The notes beneath the pieces were generated by a model, which was not told the origin of the DNA, did not search any database, and saw only the letters and a list, made by a program, of their open reading frames with translations. DNA of 64,000 nucleotides. Origin: UBA2421 sp002343075. GTDB lineage: Bacteria > Planctomycetota > Phycisphaerae > Tepidisphaerales > Tepidisphaeraceae. Made by a program: the position numbers and the translations under genes. Position 1 is the stretch's first letter. Each line of letters begins with the position of its first letter. Positions 53,885 to 62,815 of this stretch are shown one piece after another. The stretch spans positions 124,001-188,000 of the forward strand of contig CALJLN010000010.1 in assembly GCA_937982565.1 (NCBI GenBank), read 5' to 3'.

Positions 53885-54781
53885 CTACCAGCCGTTGGCA
53901 TGCCCGTGTGTCGCGGCCTTGGCCTCACAACAATCGTTGCAGCTCATTCTGAACCACCGGCCAATATTTCCACAACCAACCCAAGTCTCCCAACCAGCGC
54001 AGTCTATTCCCTCGTTGTTTGCTTGCTGATCGGCTAACCCATCCCACAGTTGTTGAATTGTTGCCGGGTCGTGTGTTGGCAGTAGCGCGGCTTGGAATGC
54101 CTCGCGGGTGACACCAATGATTGCAGATGCCGCCGCGCTGCAATTTCGGGCCATCATGCAGCTAACATAGCAATGCTTCATCTTATCCCGCATACCCCAC
54201 TCGGGAACGCCATGGGCATAAGCTGAAGGAGGGCCAGCGCACGCGGCATATGCGACTAATAGCGCTAATGCAACTGGATTCTTGCCATCGGGATCCACAA
54301 AACTGTTAGGCGTAGACAGTTCATATTCGTGTAGGTTTTGCGAACTGTGATACTCCAACGGATCCCTCCCCCCGAACCGCCCGTAGAAGGGGATGAGCAT
54401 TCGCGCCCGGTTGTAAACCAGGTCATTCTCTTCATCATGCTGCAGGCCCTGATGCCCGAACTCGCAGAGGACGGCCGGGTTGCCGGCGCTGAGCCGACCG
54501 CGGAAGCTGCCGTGGCGCGGGTGGTGCACCAGCGGGTCGGCCGCCGCGATCGATTGGCCGGACTGGGCCGCCATCGCGGTGAAGTCGTCCAGGTCGACAT
54601 CCCCGTCGCCGTCCATGTCCGACCGGGCGGCCGGGTCACTCGTGCCGAACTGGCCGGTCATCACTGTCTGATCCGCCGACGTCGCCGCCGCCCCGTCATC
54701 GTCCAAATCGCCCAGCAGCCAGCCCCGGCTGTAGACCGTCCGCTTGCCATACGGCGTGTACTCGTAGCGTTCGGCCAGCAC
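53885..54781 (-). pseudogene. Orphan RHS-repeat core fragment with variable C-terminal (toxin-like) domain
   Basis: The frame is open from 54859, but RHS similarity begins near 54795 with VLAERYEYTPYGKRT; only a GTG at 54781 or a TTG could serve as start, so the N-terminal RHS repeats are missing. A dockerin-like insert with DMDGDGDVDLDDFTAMAAQ (about 54715-54555) interrupts the core, then come GLQHDEENDLVYNRARM and FGGRDPLEYHSSQNLHEYEL. The conserved boundary FVDPDGKN lies at about 54296-54279. The last 130 residues form the variable tip, with a hydrophobic stretch and MKHCYVSCMMARNC and several later Cys residues. Such tips are usually toxins; this one's activity is unknown. Confidence 0.75.
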
Positions 54782-54824
54782 GCCGGTGATTATACCCGAA
54801 GAGTCTGCGGGTGATGCGGGAGTT

Positions 54825-56657
54825 TTAGCTTGATTTGCCGCGCGCCAGCAGGCCGGCAACGAGAGACGCGAGCGCGAGCGGGGTGAGCCAGGCGGCGGCG
54901 GGGTGGCCGGCGGTGGGGGTGATGGGCAATGACTCCATCAGGACGCGCGGCGGAGACGCGGGCGGGGGTTCGGGCGTTGCGGCGGTGCCCCCGCTGCCCG
55001 GGCGGTGAAACAGGCTGTTGAGCGCGCGCAACTTGCCTGCTTCGTCACGATAAATGCCCGGCGAAGGGGTATAGCCTTCGATCGCCGGTGTTAGGCGCTG
55101 CCAGGGTGCCGGTGGGACGATCAGCGATTCGCCGACGAACGCTGGGGTGAATGCTGGGGTTAACGCTGGCGTTAACATTGGGGACGTCGAGCCGAACGAA
55201 TCGGCGACCGACCCGAGCAAGACCACAAACTCCGGCTGACTCGTTAGCGCTTCCGACCAGAAATTAAACAGCACCTGCCGCGCCGGCGGGCTGCCATCGA
55301 GTGCGAGGGCGCGCTCGGCGAGCACAGTCCGGCCTCCAACCCGCACACGCGGTTCCCACGAAGCGTCAGGCTCGGGGCCACACAGCGCACCTTCGAGAAT
55401 ACGACGCCAATCGATGCCCCCGCCGAGCGGAGAGATGATTTCGATCTCACCGGTATCCATTCGCTGCCCGCTGTGCAGCACAGGAAAGACCATCGCCGAG
55501 GCGGGCGCGAGATCGGTGGGGCTTGGCTGTACGGCTGGCTCGATGCGGTCGAGCAGGTGTACGACGTGACTGGATTGATCGCCCGCCGTGCGACTCATCG
55601 CCTCGCCCGACGCGCCGCTGGTGGCTGCGGGGTGACGCAGGCCGTTGTAGACGTCGGCAAACCGCGCCACTTCCGCATGAACGCCCCGCCCTGCGGCGAG
55701 CCAGGGCCATATCGTGCCGCGAACGAGCCATGCACGGTCATCGGGGGGAAAGCCATCGGTGGCGACATTGCGATCATGGCCCGCGAAGTCGCCCGCGGCA
55801 TGCCCCGCCGCATGCTGGGTGAGAATCGCTTCCACCGTGTCGCCGAGGCGCGTGAAATCGATGAAGACGGGCAGCGCGGCGCCCGCAGGGATTGGCCGTT
55901 CGTGCGTCTCATCGCCCGACTTGACGATGAGCGTACGGGAGCGGGCCGGAATTGCGGGGGTTGATTCATCGAAAGCCGGCGTCACCATCACCTGCGGCGC
56001 AGGCAAATCCGCCGCGGCGAGGAACGCGATGCCGGCGTTCGCCGCGCGCATCGTCGGCGGGACGATGATCACCCCCCCGCCGTCGCCCGCCGCCGACTTC
56101 AGGCGATGATCGGTGAGGACGACGGTGGTCGCGTCTGATGCGTTGCGGGCGGCGGCCACATGCGATTGAACGAGTTGGAGCGTGTCGACAGCAGTCCGGC
56201 TGATTGCCTGATTTACCTTCGCGGCGGACACCGGACCCTGCAGCCGCGCCATGTTCGCTTCAAGCGGCGGAATCACGGTGATGGAGACCGCTTCCAGCGC
56301 CAGCGAGGCATCATCAAAGAGCGATCGCAAGGACGCTTCGTAGAGTGCCCCGCCGCCGGGCGCTTCGGCAGACATGCCCGCCCCGCGATCGATGACAACA
56401 TGCACGCGGCGTTTCCATGTCGCGCCAAAGTGTGGGCCTGACGCGGCGAGGATCGCCATCACCGCAGCCAGCATTACAAGCGCGACCCACAGGGGCAGGC
56501 GATATTGGCGAGGGCTGGCGGCTGCGGGCGTGTCAGTCGGGGGCCAAAGCGGAAGAAACGGAACAGCGATCTCGTCGGCCCGGCGCCGCATGAGCCATAT
56601 GGCCAACGCGGCCAGCGGCAACAGCGCGAACAACATAAGCGGCGAAACAAACGACAT
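54825..56657 (-). CDS. BatA/aerotolerance-type membrane protein
   Basis: The 610-residue product starts with the BatA N-terminal domain (FVSPLMLFALLPLAALAIWLMRRRA), with helices at about 7-24 and 56-74. It continues with a degenerate von Willebrand A-like domain (VHVVIDRGAGMSAE), in which the metal-site DxSxS is not intact, and ends with a C-terminal helix and short basic tail. Proteins of this type are usually encoded with MoxR ATPases and DUF58 proteins; those lie about 6 kb away on the other strand. The gene lies 9 bp after the conserved hypothetical gene and ends directly against the RHS fragment. Confidence 0.78.
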   Translation of the reverse strand: MSFVSPLMLFALLPLAALAIWLMRRRADEIAVPFLPLWPPTDTPAAASPRQYRLPLWVALVMLAAVMAILAASGPHFGATWKRRVHVVIDRGAGMSAEAPGGGALYEASLRSLFDDASLALEAVSITVIPPLEANMARLQGPVSAAKVNQAISRTAVDTLQLVQSHVAAARNASDATTVVLTDHRLKSAAGDGGGVIIVPPTMRAANAGIAFLAAADLPAPQVMVTPAFDESTPAIPARSRTLIVKSGDETHERPIPAGAALPVFIDFTRLGDTVEAILTQHAAGHAAGDFAGHDRNVATDGFPPDDRAWLVRGTIWPWLAAGRGVHAEVARFADVYNGLRHPAATSGASGEAMSRTAGDQSSHVVHLLDRIEPAVQPSPTDLAPASAMVFPVLHSGQRMDTGEIEIISPLGGGIDWRRILEGALCGPEPDASWEPRVRVGGRTVLAERALALDGSPPARQVLFNFWSEALTSQPEFVVLLGSVADSFGSTSPMLTPALTPAFTPAFVGESLIVPPAPWQRLTPAIEGYTPSPGIYRDEAGKLRALNSLFHRPGSGGTAATPEPPPASPPRVLMESLPITPTAGHPAAAWLTPLALASLVAGLLARGKSS

Positions 56658-56666
56658 GCGAGCGGG

Positions 56667-57203
56667 CTACTGTTCGGGCATCACCAGCACCTTATCGAGC
56701 AACACATAATTGCGGCCGTTGTATTCGGTGAGCATGCCGGTGATGCGGAAGCGCAAATCGCGGCTGCTGGATTTCATGGCGCTTTCGATGGCCATAAGCT
56801 TCAGATTGGGCAGGACGATCACCGGCGGATCCTGCAGCGCGGTGCCGTCGGAATCAAACATGAACTCGACCGTCTGCCCGTCCGCCGCGCGTGCGATTCG
56901 GCCCACGCGGTCGATGAGAAACGTCCCCTCCCGCTGAAGCGCAATCGCGTCGGCCCCGGGCGCGACGGCAGCGCTGCCGGTGGTGCGATCGACCGCGGGG
57001 GCGTCGGTGACGGGGCGCAACGGCTTGGCAGACGGCTGGCCCGACGGGCGAAGCATCTGATCCAGCATCTGCGCCGCGGGCGTGCCGGCGGCGGGCTGGG
57101 TGGCTGGCTGCGTTGCCGGAGAAGCCGGCTGTGACAGGGCGACGGTTGAGAGCATACCGCAGGCGTGTAGAGACATTGCAATTAGAATGATCGATGGGCG
57201 CAT
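56667..57203 (-). CDS. Secreted conserved hypothetical protein
   Basis: I choose the ATG at 57203 behind GAGGA; the open frame extends to 57263. The 178-residue product has a signal peptide (about 1-25), a Thr/Pro/Ala-rich linker with PATQPATQPAAG, and a C-terminal domain (about 85-175) with REGTFLIDRVGRIAR, FMFDSDGTALQDPPVIVLPNL and a final YVLLDKVLVMPEQ. The domain pattern is one I associate with planctomycete proteins of unknown role. It is 9 bp upstream of the BatA-like gene and probably cotranscribed with it. Confidence 0.72.
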   Translation of the reverse strand: MRPSIILIAMSLHACGMLSTVALSQPASPATQPATQPAAGTPAAQMLDQMLRPSGQPSAKPLRPVTDAPAVDRTTGSAAVAPGADAIALQREGTFLIDRVGRIARAADGQTVEFMFDSDGTALQDPPVIVLPNLKLMAIESAMKSSSRDLRFRITGMLTEYNGRNYVLLDKVLVMPEQ

Positions 57204-57310
57204 GCAGTCCTCGCAGAAAACGCGTATCGCCACGGGCGTCGTGCGTGAACGAACCGCCCGCAACGATAATTATTCTCGCGATTGACCGCGGCAATTCAAA
57301 GTTGGCGACC

Positions 57311-57871
57311 TTATTCCGCCAGCGTAAGCTGCTTTTGCGGCTGTTCCCACAGTTTCTGATCGAGCATGTCCTTTGGAATGACGATCACCGGGCGTTCTGA
57401 TTTTGGCCGAGCCTTCCACGCTTTGATTTCGATCGACCCCGGCGTTGCAAACCGCTGCCATTGCGCCGGAACCACCCACCCACGTGCTGCAGGCTGAGCA
57501 TGGCGGAGCATGTCGGCCTTTCTGAAATAGAGTGGAATGCTGTTGTTGGCTTCGTTGCGCGCGTCATTCGGAGTGAACCCGAAAATGAAAGCGTTTCGCC
57601 CGCCCAGCGCATCAGTAAACGTGCGGGTGCGCTCGGTGACTACGGCGCGGTGAGTGTCGATCGTTGAGCTGGTAAACGCAAAGCCGTGGTGTCGGCCCCA
57701 GCTTGCTCCGGGCGCGGTCGGCCATGCGGCAGCGTCATGAATCCGTGGATCGGCCCCGCCGTAGTAATAGGGGTTCTGCCCGCCGTATTGATGCCGAACC
57801 GGCTCGTAAACCACCTGTGAAAATGCCGGTGCCGCAGCCAGACCGACGATGAGACAAACGATGAGACGCAT
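57311..57871 (-). CDS. Secreted hypothetical protein
   Basis: The ATG at 57871 follows GGGAG and opens a signal peptide (MRLIVCLIVGLAAAPAFS). The 186-residue product is rich in Tyr, Gly and Asn near the N-terminus (HQYGGQNPYYYGGADPR) and contains RTRTFTDALGGRNAFIFGFTPND. I do not recognise the family. It may be in an operon with the following two genes on the minus strand, 107 bp away. Confidence 0.7.
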   Translation of the reverse strand: MRLIVCLIVGLAAAPAFSQVVYEPVRHQYGGQNPYYYGGADPRIHDAAAWPTAPGASWGRHHGFAFTSSTIDTHRAVVTERTRTFTDALGGRNAFIFGFTPNDARNEANNSIPLYFRKADMLRHAQPAARGWVVPAQWQRFATPGSIEIKAWKARPKSERPVIVIPKDMLDQKLWEQPQKQLTLAE

Positions 57872-57997
57872 TGCGAAATCTCCCACAAAAGCCGAGAGCG
57901 AACCGGTGCAGGTTAACTCCAGCCCGAGGGCGACTTCAACGCAATTCCGGCGATGATTCTCGCAATCATCCGCTGTTCGCCGCTACAATCGCTTCAG

Positions 57998-59299
57998 ATG
58001 CAACTGCCCTACCTCACAAGCGAGTTTCCCGGCGTCGGCGGGTCGATCAAAGACCGCCCGGAGGACTTTTTCGTTCAGGAACTGCCCCTTTACGAGCCTA
58101 GCGGCGAGGGGGAGCATGTCTACGCAGAGATTCAGAAGGTCGGCCTCACGACATTCGCAGCCATTGACCGCGTTGCCCGCGCGCACAACATTCACCCGCG
58201 CGATATCGGCTACGCCGGGCTGAAGGATGCGCGCGCCATCACCCGGCAGCTCATCAGCATTCCGCGCGTTACTGAAGAAGCGGTGATGACAACCAAGGTG
58301 GAGGGCGTCGAGGTGCGGTGGACCGATCGCCACGCCAACAAGATCCGCCTCGGCCACCTCGCGGGCAACCGGTTTGCCATCAAGATCCGGGATGTCGAAC
58401 CGACCGACGTCGTCAAACTGCGCCCGATGCTCGACATATTGCAACAGCGTGGCATGCCCAACTACTTTGGCGAGCAGCGTTTCGGCATGCGTCAGAACAA
58501 CCATGTGCTGGGGGCCTGTCTCATTCGCGGGCGCCCGGAAGAGTTACTGCATCATCTGCTCGGCGGGCCGGATAAGCGGCTGGACGATGGCGACGTGTAC
58601 GACGCCCGCCGAAAGTTTGAGGAAGGCCGTTACGAGCACGCGCTCGACCGCTGGCCTCGAAAATGCGGCCTTGAGCGGCGCACCCTCGCCCGGCTGATGA
58701 AAACAAGAAAACCCGGCGAGGCGGCCCGGTCGATTGACGAAAAGATTCGCCGGCTCTGGGTGAGCGCGCTGCAGAGCCATCTGTTTAATCAGGTGCTGGC
58801 GCGGAGAATGGCTACGCTTGATCGGCTGATTCCCGGCGATTTTGCGATCAAGCACGAAAATGGCGCGTGTTTTCAAGTCACCGACCCAACCGCAGAGCAA
58901 CCGCGGGCGACTGGCTGGGAAATCAGCCCGACCGGGCCGATCGTAGGCTACCGCATGAGCCTTCCGGAGGCCGACGCGCTGGCCATCGAGCAGGCAGTCA
59001 TGAAGGAAAATGGCCTCACCCCCGGGCATTTCAAACAGGAAGGCCGCGACCAGGCAAAGGGAACACGCCGTGCCTTGCGCGTCCAGCCGAAAGACGTGGA
59101 AATCGCCGCAGGGGTCGATGATTTCGGCTCGCACATCACCGTCGCGTTTACCTTGCCGCCGGGAAGTTTTGCCACTGTGCTTCTCGGTGAATTGATGAAG
59201 AACGAAGAACCGACCACCCCAACGCCGACGGATGGTTCTTCGGACCCGACCAGCGACCCGGCGGAGGCTGTTGAATCAACCCCCAGCGCAGAGGGGTGA
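57998..59299 (+). CDS. truD: tRNA pseudouridine(13) synthase TruD
   Basis: I place the start at the ATG at 57998 (MQLPYLTSEFPG) rather than 57953. The 433-residue product has the TruD motifs: IKDRPEDFFVQELPLYEPSGEGEH, the catalytic Asp in IGYAGLKDARAITRQ, and NYFGEQRFG. A TRUD insertion domain lies in the middle and the C-terminus carries an acidic Glu/Thr/Pro tail. It isomerises uridine 13 in tRNA. It is a single gene, convergent with the next. Confidence 0.93.
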   Translation: MQLPYLTSEFPGVGGSIKDRPEDFFVQELPLYEPSGEGEHVYAEIQKVGLTTFAAIDRVARAHNIHPRDIGYAGLKDARAITRQLISIPRVTEEAVMTTKVEGVEVRWTDRHANKIRLGHLAGNRFAIKIRDVEPTDVVKLRPMLDILQQRGMPNYFGEQRFGMRQNNHVLGACLIRGRPEELLHHLLGGPDKRLDDGDVYDARRKFEEGRYEHALDRWPRKCGLERRTLARLMKTRKPGEAARSIDEKIRRLWVSALQSHLFNQVLARRMATLDRLIPGDFAIKHENGACFQVTDPTAEQPRATGWEISPTGPIVGYRMSLPEADALAIEQAVMKENGLTPGHFKQEGRDQAKGTRRALRVQPKDVEIAAGVDDFGSHITVAFTLPPGSFATVLLGELMKNEEPTTPTPTDGSSDPTSDPAEAVESTPSAEG

Positions 59300-59305
59300 A
59301 CGCCA

Positions 59306-59758
59306 TCAGGCAGCCAAAAGATTTCTCGCGCGCCGTGCGTCGATGAACGATTTAATGCAAAGCACGATATAGGGAAACAGCAGCCCAGCCATGCCTGCCT
59401 GTACCTGCGAAGCCACGGGCCGGATTTTGTTCCCGCCGGTGAGCATGACTTGATCGTCTTTCACATCCATGGCCACGCGCTGCTCCGCGGTAAGGTTCTC
59501 GGTGCCTTGCGTCGCAAGCCTGATCAGATTCATGACACCCGGCACCGACCCGGCAAAGCCCAGAATCGCGATCAACACCGCGCCGTGCATTGCATGCTTG
59601 CGCAGTGCCGGCTTCAGCGCAACCAGTCCACAAACCAGCAGCAGAATGCCGGCGAATGCTGGGATTAGTGCTGTGAATGATCTCATGCCTGTGGCGAGAT
59701 ACGCGCCGACTCCGAGCAAGATCAGTGCCGCCGAGAAACCGATGGTGACTTTTGCCAT
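59306..59758 (-). CDS. Small four-helix membrane protein
   Basis: About 150 residues from the ATG at 59758 (the open frame reaches 59797). Helices are at about 5-23, 27-46, 54-72 and 112-130, with a soluble loop containing TAEQRVAMDVKDDQVMLTGG between the third and fourth. The family is unknown to me. It faces away from the riboswitch-led genes. Confidence 0.6.
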   Translation of the reverse strand: MAKVTIGFSAALILLGVGAYLATGMRSFTALIPAFAGILLLVCGLVALKPALRKHAMHGAVLIAILGFAGSVPGVMNLIRLATQGTENLTAEQRVAMDVKDDQVMLTGGNKIRPVASQVQAGMAGLLFPYIVLCIKSFIDARRARNLLAA

Positions 59759-59924
59759 GTGACAATGATAGACGACATTCCGCTCCGAAGCATTCATTTG
59801 ATGCCTCGATTCGGCTGAATGCTGTGCAACACCAACACACTGAATCTTAAAAAACTTGGAAGAACCGAAGATGATGTGTCATCGCTTGATTCGCCTTGAT
59901 GCATCGCTATGGTCTATCGCATCC

Positions 59925-60140
59925 GCAGGCGGCATAAGCCCGTCCTGCCTGGCCGGATGCCGGGTGAGACGAAGGGAAGTCGGTGAAATTCCGACGCGGA
60001 CGCGCCGCTGTAAGGAGCACGCATCGCTGGCAGTACGCTGGCGATGCACCGTTTCGGTCAATCAGCCACTGTTTTGCCATTTCGGCATGATGGGAAGGCG
60101 GCCAAAGCGCGACTCCAAGCCAGAAGACCTGCCCGCGGAG
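59925..60140 (+). ncRNA. Cobalamin (B12) riboswitch
   Basis: All main conserved elements are visible in order: GGGAA-GTC-GGTGAAATTCC with GCGGACGCGCCGCTGTAAGG (about 59973-60015), a variable stem built on GCATCGC...GCGATGC (60021-60047), AGCCACTG (60064-60071), GGGAAGGCG (60092-60100) and the B12 box AGCCAGAAGACCTGCC (60118-60133). The closing stem can form between GCAGG near 59926 and CCTGC at 60128-60132. Such elements switch off downstream genes when adenosyl- or other cobalamin is abundant. Here the next gene on this strand is a PEP-CTERM protein 277 bp on, not the usual btuB or cob gene. Confidence 0.9.
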
Positions 60141-60152
60141 AAGTGACGGTCG

Positions 60153-60178
60153 CGATTTGCACTTTTCGCTGCAAATCG
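60153..60178 (+). terminator. Hairpin behind the riboswitch (possible expression platform)
   Basis: The arms CGATTTGC (60153-60160) and GCAAATCG (60171-60178) pair around a 10-nt loop, 20 nt after the B12 box. There is no clear U run, so it may control translation or processing. From 60179 to 60416 I see no gene, only leader sequence. Confidence 0.35.
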
Positions 60179-60416
60179 ACTGTTTCACACTCGTTCGTCC
60201 TCGCGACTTTGGGACGGAAAGAGAACCGCGTACAGGCTGCGTACGGACCACAAGCCGATTCGCTCGGTGCCCGCTGCGTATGAACTCGCCTGACCGCGTT
60301 CTGCTTCCAACTCTCAAAGCAAGATCGACCTCAGTGCGGGCAGTTTGCCCCCATTGCGGTTCGCGATGACGCTGTTCAATAAGAGCGCCGCGCGAATCGG
60401 CGCAGAAGGTCCTCCC

Positions 60417-61223
60417 ATGTTTCGTATCGCTTTTTCCGCCGCACTGTCGGCGGGTGTCGCGGCGCATGCCGCGGAGTTTGTCTCTTCGGTGGCCGATTAT
60501 CAGCCGGGCACCGGAGTCGGCGCCTTCGTCAATTCGTCGGCGGCGGTCGGCTCACCGGCACCGCTCACGGGGCAATCGATCGGCTTCCCGAACATCCTCA
60601 GCCCATTCAGCCCGGCTTTCGGGTCTGATGAGATTGTCGGCATCGGCTTGAATGGCCTGCTTCAGCTCGACTTCGCCGTCCCTGTCAGCAATGTAGCCGG
60701 CCCCGATTTTGGCGTCATCACCAACCTCGGTTTGGCGGACATTAGTTTCCCAAACGGCGTAAACTCCAATCCCGCCTCAACCTTCAGTGCCCCCCGGCAG
60801 GCTGAAGTGGCCGTGAGCGGCGATGGCACGCAGTTTATCAGCCTTGGTTTGGTGACTTTTGACGCGCCGGCAAACTACTTCGCCAATGCGTCCAACCCGT
60901 TTCTCTCCTCGACACCTTCGCCGGCTGTACTGGCGGATTTTGGAAAGCCGTTCGCGGGCTCGCTCTCCACGTTCGACGGGCTGGACTGGCAACAAACCCT
61001 CGCCGCCCTCGATGGCTCCGGCGGTGGGACCTGGCTCGACTTTTCAGCTACCGGACTGCCAAGCATTAAGTCGGTCCGATTCAGCATCGGCGCAACCGCG
61101 CCGGTGGGAACCGATGGAAAGTTGTTTGTCGACGCCGTGGTCGCCAATAACGCCGCCGTGCCAGAACCGGCTGCCGCGGGAATGCTGGTAGGTGCGATTG
61201 GCGTGCTGCTTCGTCGGCGATAG
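60417..61223 (+). CDS. PEP-CTERM surface protein under cobalamin riboswitch
   Basis: I choose the ATG at 60417 after AAGGT; it opens a signal peptide cleaved after AHA. The 268-residue product has the beta-rich pattern VADYQPGTGVGAFVNSSAAVGSPAP, then FSPAFGSDEIVGIGLNGLLQLDF and VSGDGTQFISLGLV. To my recollection this pattern occurs in surface proteins near B12 uptake genes of Planctomycetes and Verrucomicrobia. It ends with a PEP-CTERM tail (VPEPAAAGMLVGAIGVLLRRR). A role in capturing cobalamin at the surface is inferred from the riboswitch. Confidence 0.82.
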   Translation: MFRIAFSAALSAGVAAHAAEFVSSVADYQPGTGVGAFVNSSAAVGSPAPLTGQSIGFPNILSPFSPAFGSDEIVGIGLNGLLQLDFAVPVSNVAGPDFGVITNLGLADISFPNGVNSNPASTFSAPRQAEVAVSGDGTQFISLGLVTFDAPANYFANASNPFLSSTPSPAVLADFGKPFAGSLSTFDGLDWQQTLAALDGSGGGTWLDFSATGLPSIKSVRFSIGATAPVGTDGKLFVDAVVANNAAVPEPAAAGMLVGAIGVLLRRR

Positions 61224-61227
61224 ACCC

Positions 61228-62568
61228 ATGCACTCCCTCACAACACTCCTCACCCTCGCCACTGCAGTCTCGGCGGAACGTCTCACCGCCGAGCCTGCTG
61301 TGCGCGTGGGCCAGGGGATTCACTCTTCGCTGGTTTATATCGACTTCGGCCCGCGCACTTTCTGGTATGACGTGCGATACAACCACTCCATTACAGGCTT
61401 TGCGGCACTGCAGTTGATTGATGACGAAACGCCGCTGGAAATGGACTCGATTGCGTTCGGGTCGAGCCGGTTTATCACGTCGATCTCGATCGGCGGCTAC
61501 GCGGCGGAGGGCGCGGGAGCCAACGGCGACGACTTCTGGAGCTATTGGCGGCGCGACACGGCCGATTGGACACTTTCAGGCGTTGGCGCGAGCTTTCGGA
61601 CGCTGCAACACGGTCATGCCGACGGTTGGGTCTGGACCGCGGCGCAGAACCGTCCGCCAGACGAGCCTGCATCATTCCGCGAGCTTGTCAGCGTCGCACC
61701 CCCCGCCACCGCCGCGCGCGCTGCGGCAGTTCCCGAACCGAGCTTCAGCAGCTATCTATTCGCATCCGGCCCAGCCTTTGCTCGTCGGCGGCGAAAAGCA
61801 ACGACAGCGTGCGCGGTGCGCGGCTTCACGCTCGTCGAGTTGCTCGTCGTGATCGGCATCATTGCAATTCTAGTGGCCACCCTGCTTCCGACGCTTCAAG
61901 CCGCCAATGCTCAATCGAGATCGGTGCAGTGTCTCAGCAATCTCCGGCAGATGATGGTGGCCGTGGAAATGTATCAGCAGACAAATGCCGGGCGCTTTCC
62001 GCTGTCAGGGTACAGCGTCTTCGCCCCGCCGACGCGCACAAGCTACGCCTGGGACTATACGCGCATCATCAATATCAACACCAATGAAACGACAATCGAA
62101 CCGGGATTGCTCTGGTGGAAGAGCGCGGCGGCGAAGGTGATGCAGTGTCCGGTGTTCGAGCGAACTTCTGTTGGCTTCGTTTCAGATCCGGCAACCGGCT
62201 ACAACTACAACACGAGCTATCTCGGCGGCGAACAGGAACTGGGCACCGGGATTATCTACGCCCCTGCCAAACTATCGCAGGTGCGCAAACCGTCGCAGAC
62301 AGTGGTCTTCGGTGACGGCGAATACTCCGCGGGGGCGAACAAGTTCATGCGATCGCCGTTTCCGTCGGGCCGCGAAGTGGTGAGTTCCGGTCGATTCGCC
62401 GGAACACAGGGTTTCCGCCACCGCGGCGCAAGCAATGCAGCCTTCGCCGACGGCCACGCGGCACCATCGTCGCGACGATTCACTGCGACACTGGCAGCCG
62501 ATCAGTCGCGCATCACCGCCGGCACCGGCTTTCTCTCCGCCGACAATTCGCTCTACGATCTGGAGTGA
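61228..62568 (+). CDS. Fusion: PEP-CTERM domain protein joined to an H-X9-DG type IV prepilin
   Basis: The ATG at 61228, 4 bp after the previous stop, opens a signal peptide (MHSLTTLLTLATAVSA). Residues 18-165 form a globular domain with GIHSSLVYIDFG, FWYDVRYNHSITGFAALQ and SYWRRDTADWTL. A short PEP-CTERM-like tail follows (VPEPSFSSYLF from residue 168, then ARRRRK). The frame continues without a break into RGFTLVELLVVIGIIAIL: a prepilin site with Gly199, Phe200 and Glu204 and a normal pilin helix, then YNYNTSYLGGE and H-x9-DG (RHRGASNAAFADGH). Pilins normally have leaders under 30 residues. A GTG at 61816 could start a separate prepilin with a 4-residue leader. Confidence 0.8.
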   Translation: MHSLTTLLTLATAVSAERLTAEPAVRVGQGIHSSLVYIDFGPRTFWYDVRYNHSITGFAALQLIDDETPLEMDSIAFGSSRFITSISIGGYAAEGAGANGDDFWSYWRRDTADWTLSGVGASFRTLQHGHADGWVWTAAQNRPPDEPASFRELVSVAPPATAARAAAVPEPSFSSYLFASGPAFARRRRKATTACAVRGFTLVELLVVIGIIAILVATLLPTLQAANAQSRSVQCLSNLRQMMVAVEMYQQTNAGRFPLSGYSVFAPPTRTSYAWDYTRIININTNETTIEPGLLWWKSAAAKVMQCPVFERTSVGFVSDPATGYNYNTSYLGGEQELGTGIIYAPAKLSQVRKPSQTVVFGDGEYSAGANKFMRSPFPSGREVVSSGRFAGTQGFRHRGASNAAFADGHAAPSSRRFTATLAADQSRITAGTGFLSADNSLYDLE

Positions 62569-62570
62569 GG

Positions 62571-62783
62571 ATGTCACCGAAAGTGCCAAGAGAGAACCCT
62601 GCTCCACGATCGCTCGTAGAAGGAGTGGATTACTATCTGGAAGCGGGCCGGTGGGTCTTCACCGAAGCCTTCCACCTGAACCGCGGAAATTGCTGCGGGT
62701 CGGGCTGTCGGCACTGCCCATACCGACCGGCAACGCCGCATGGCGCGTCTTCGGCAGATAACGAGGCGGGTGAGTTGGATTGA
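62571..62783 (+). CDS. DUF5522 Cys-rich small protein
   Basis: The 70-residue product starts 2 bp after the previous stop. It has the DUF5522 pattern: GVDYYLEAGRWVFTEAFHL followed by RGNCCGSGCRHCPY, with four clustered Cys that could bind zinc or an Fe-S centre. The function is unknown. Its position makes it the last gene of the riboswitch-led group, although this does not prove control by cobalamin. Confidence 0.8.
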   Translation: MSPKVPRENPAPRSLVEGVDYYLEAGRWVFTEAFHLNRGNCCGSGCRHCPYRPATPHGASSADNEAGELD

Positions 62784-62815
62784 AGTGCGATCGCGCATAG
62801 ACTCAAGGCCGAAAC

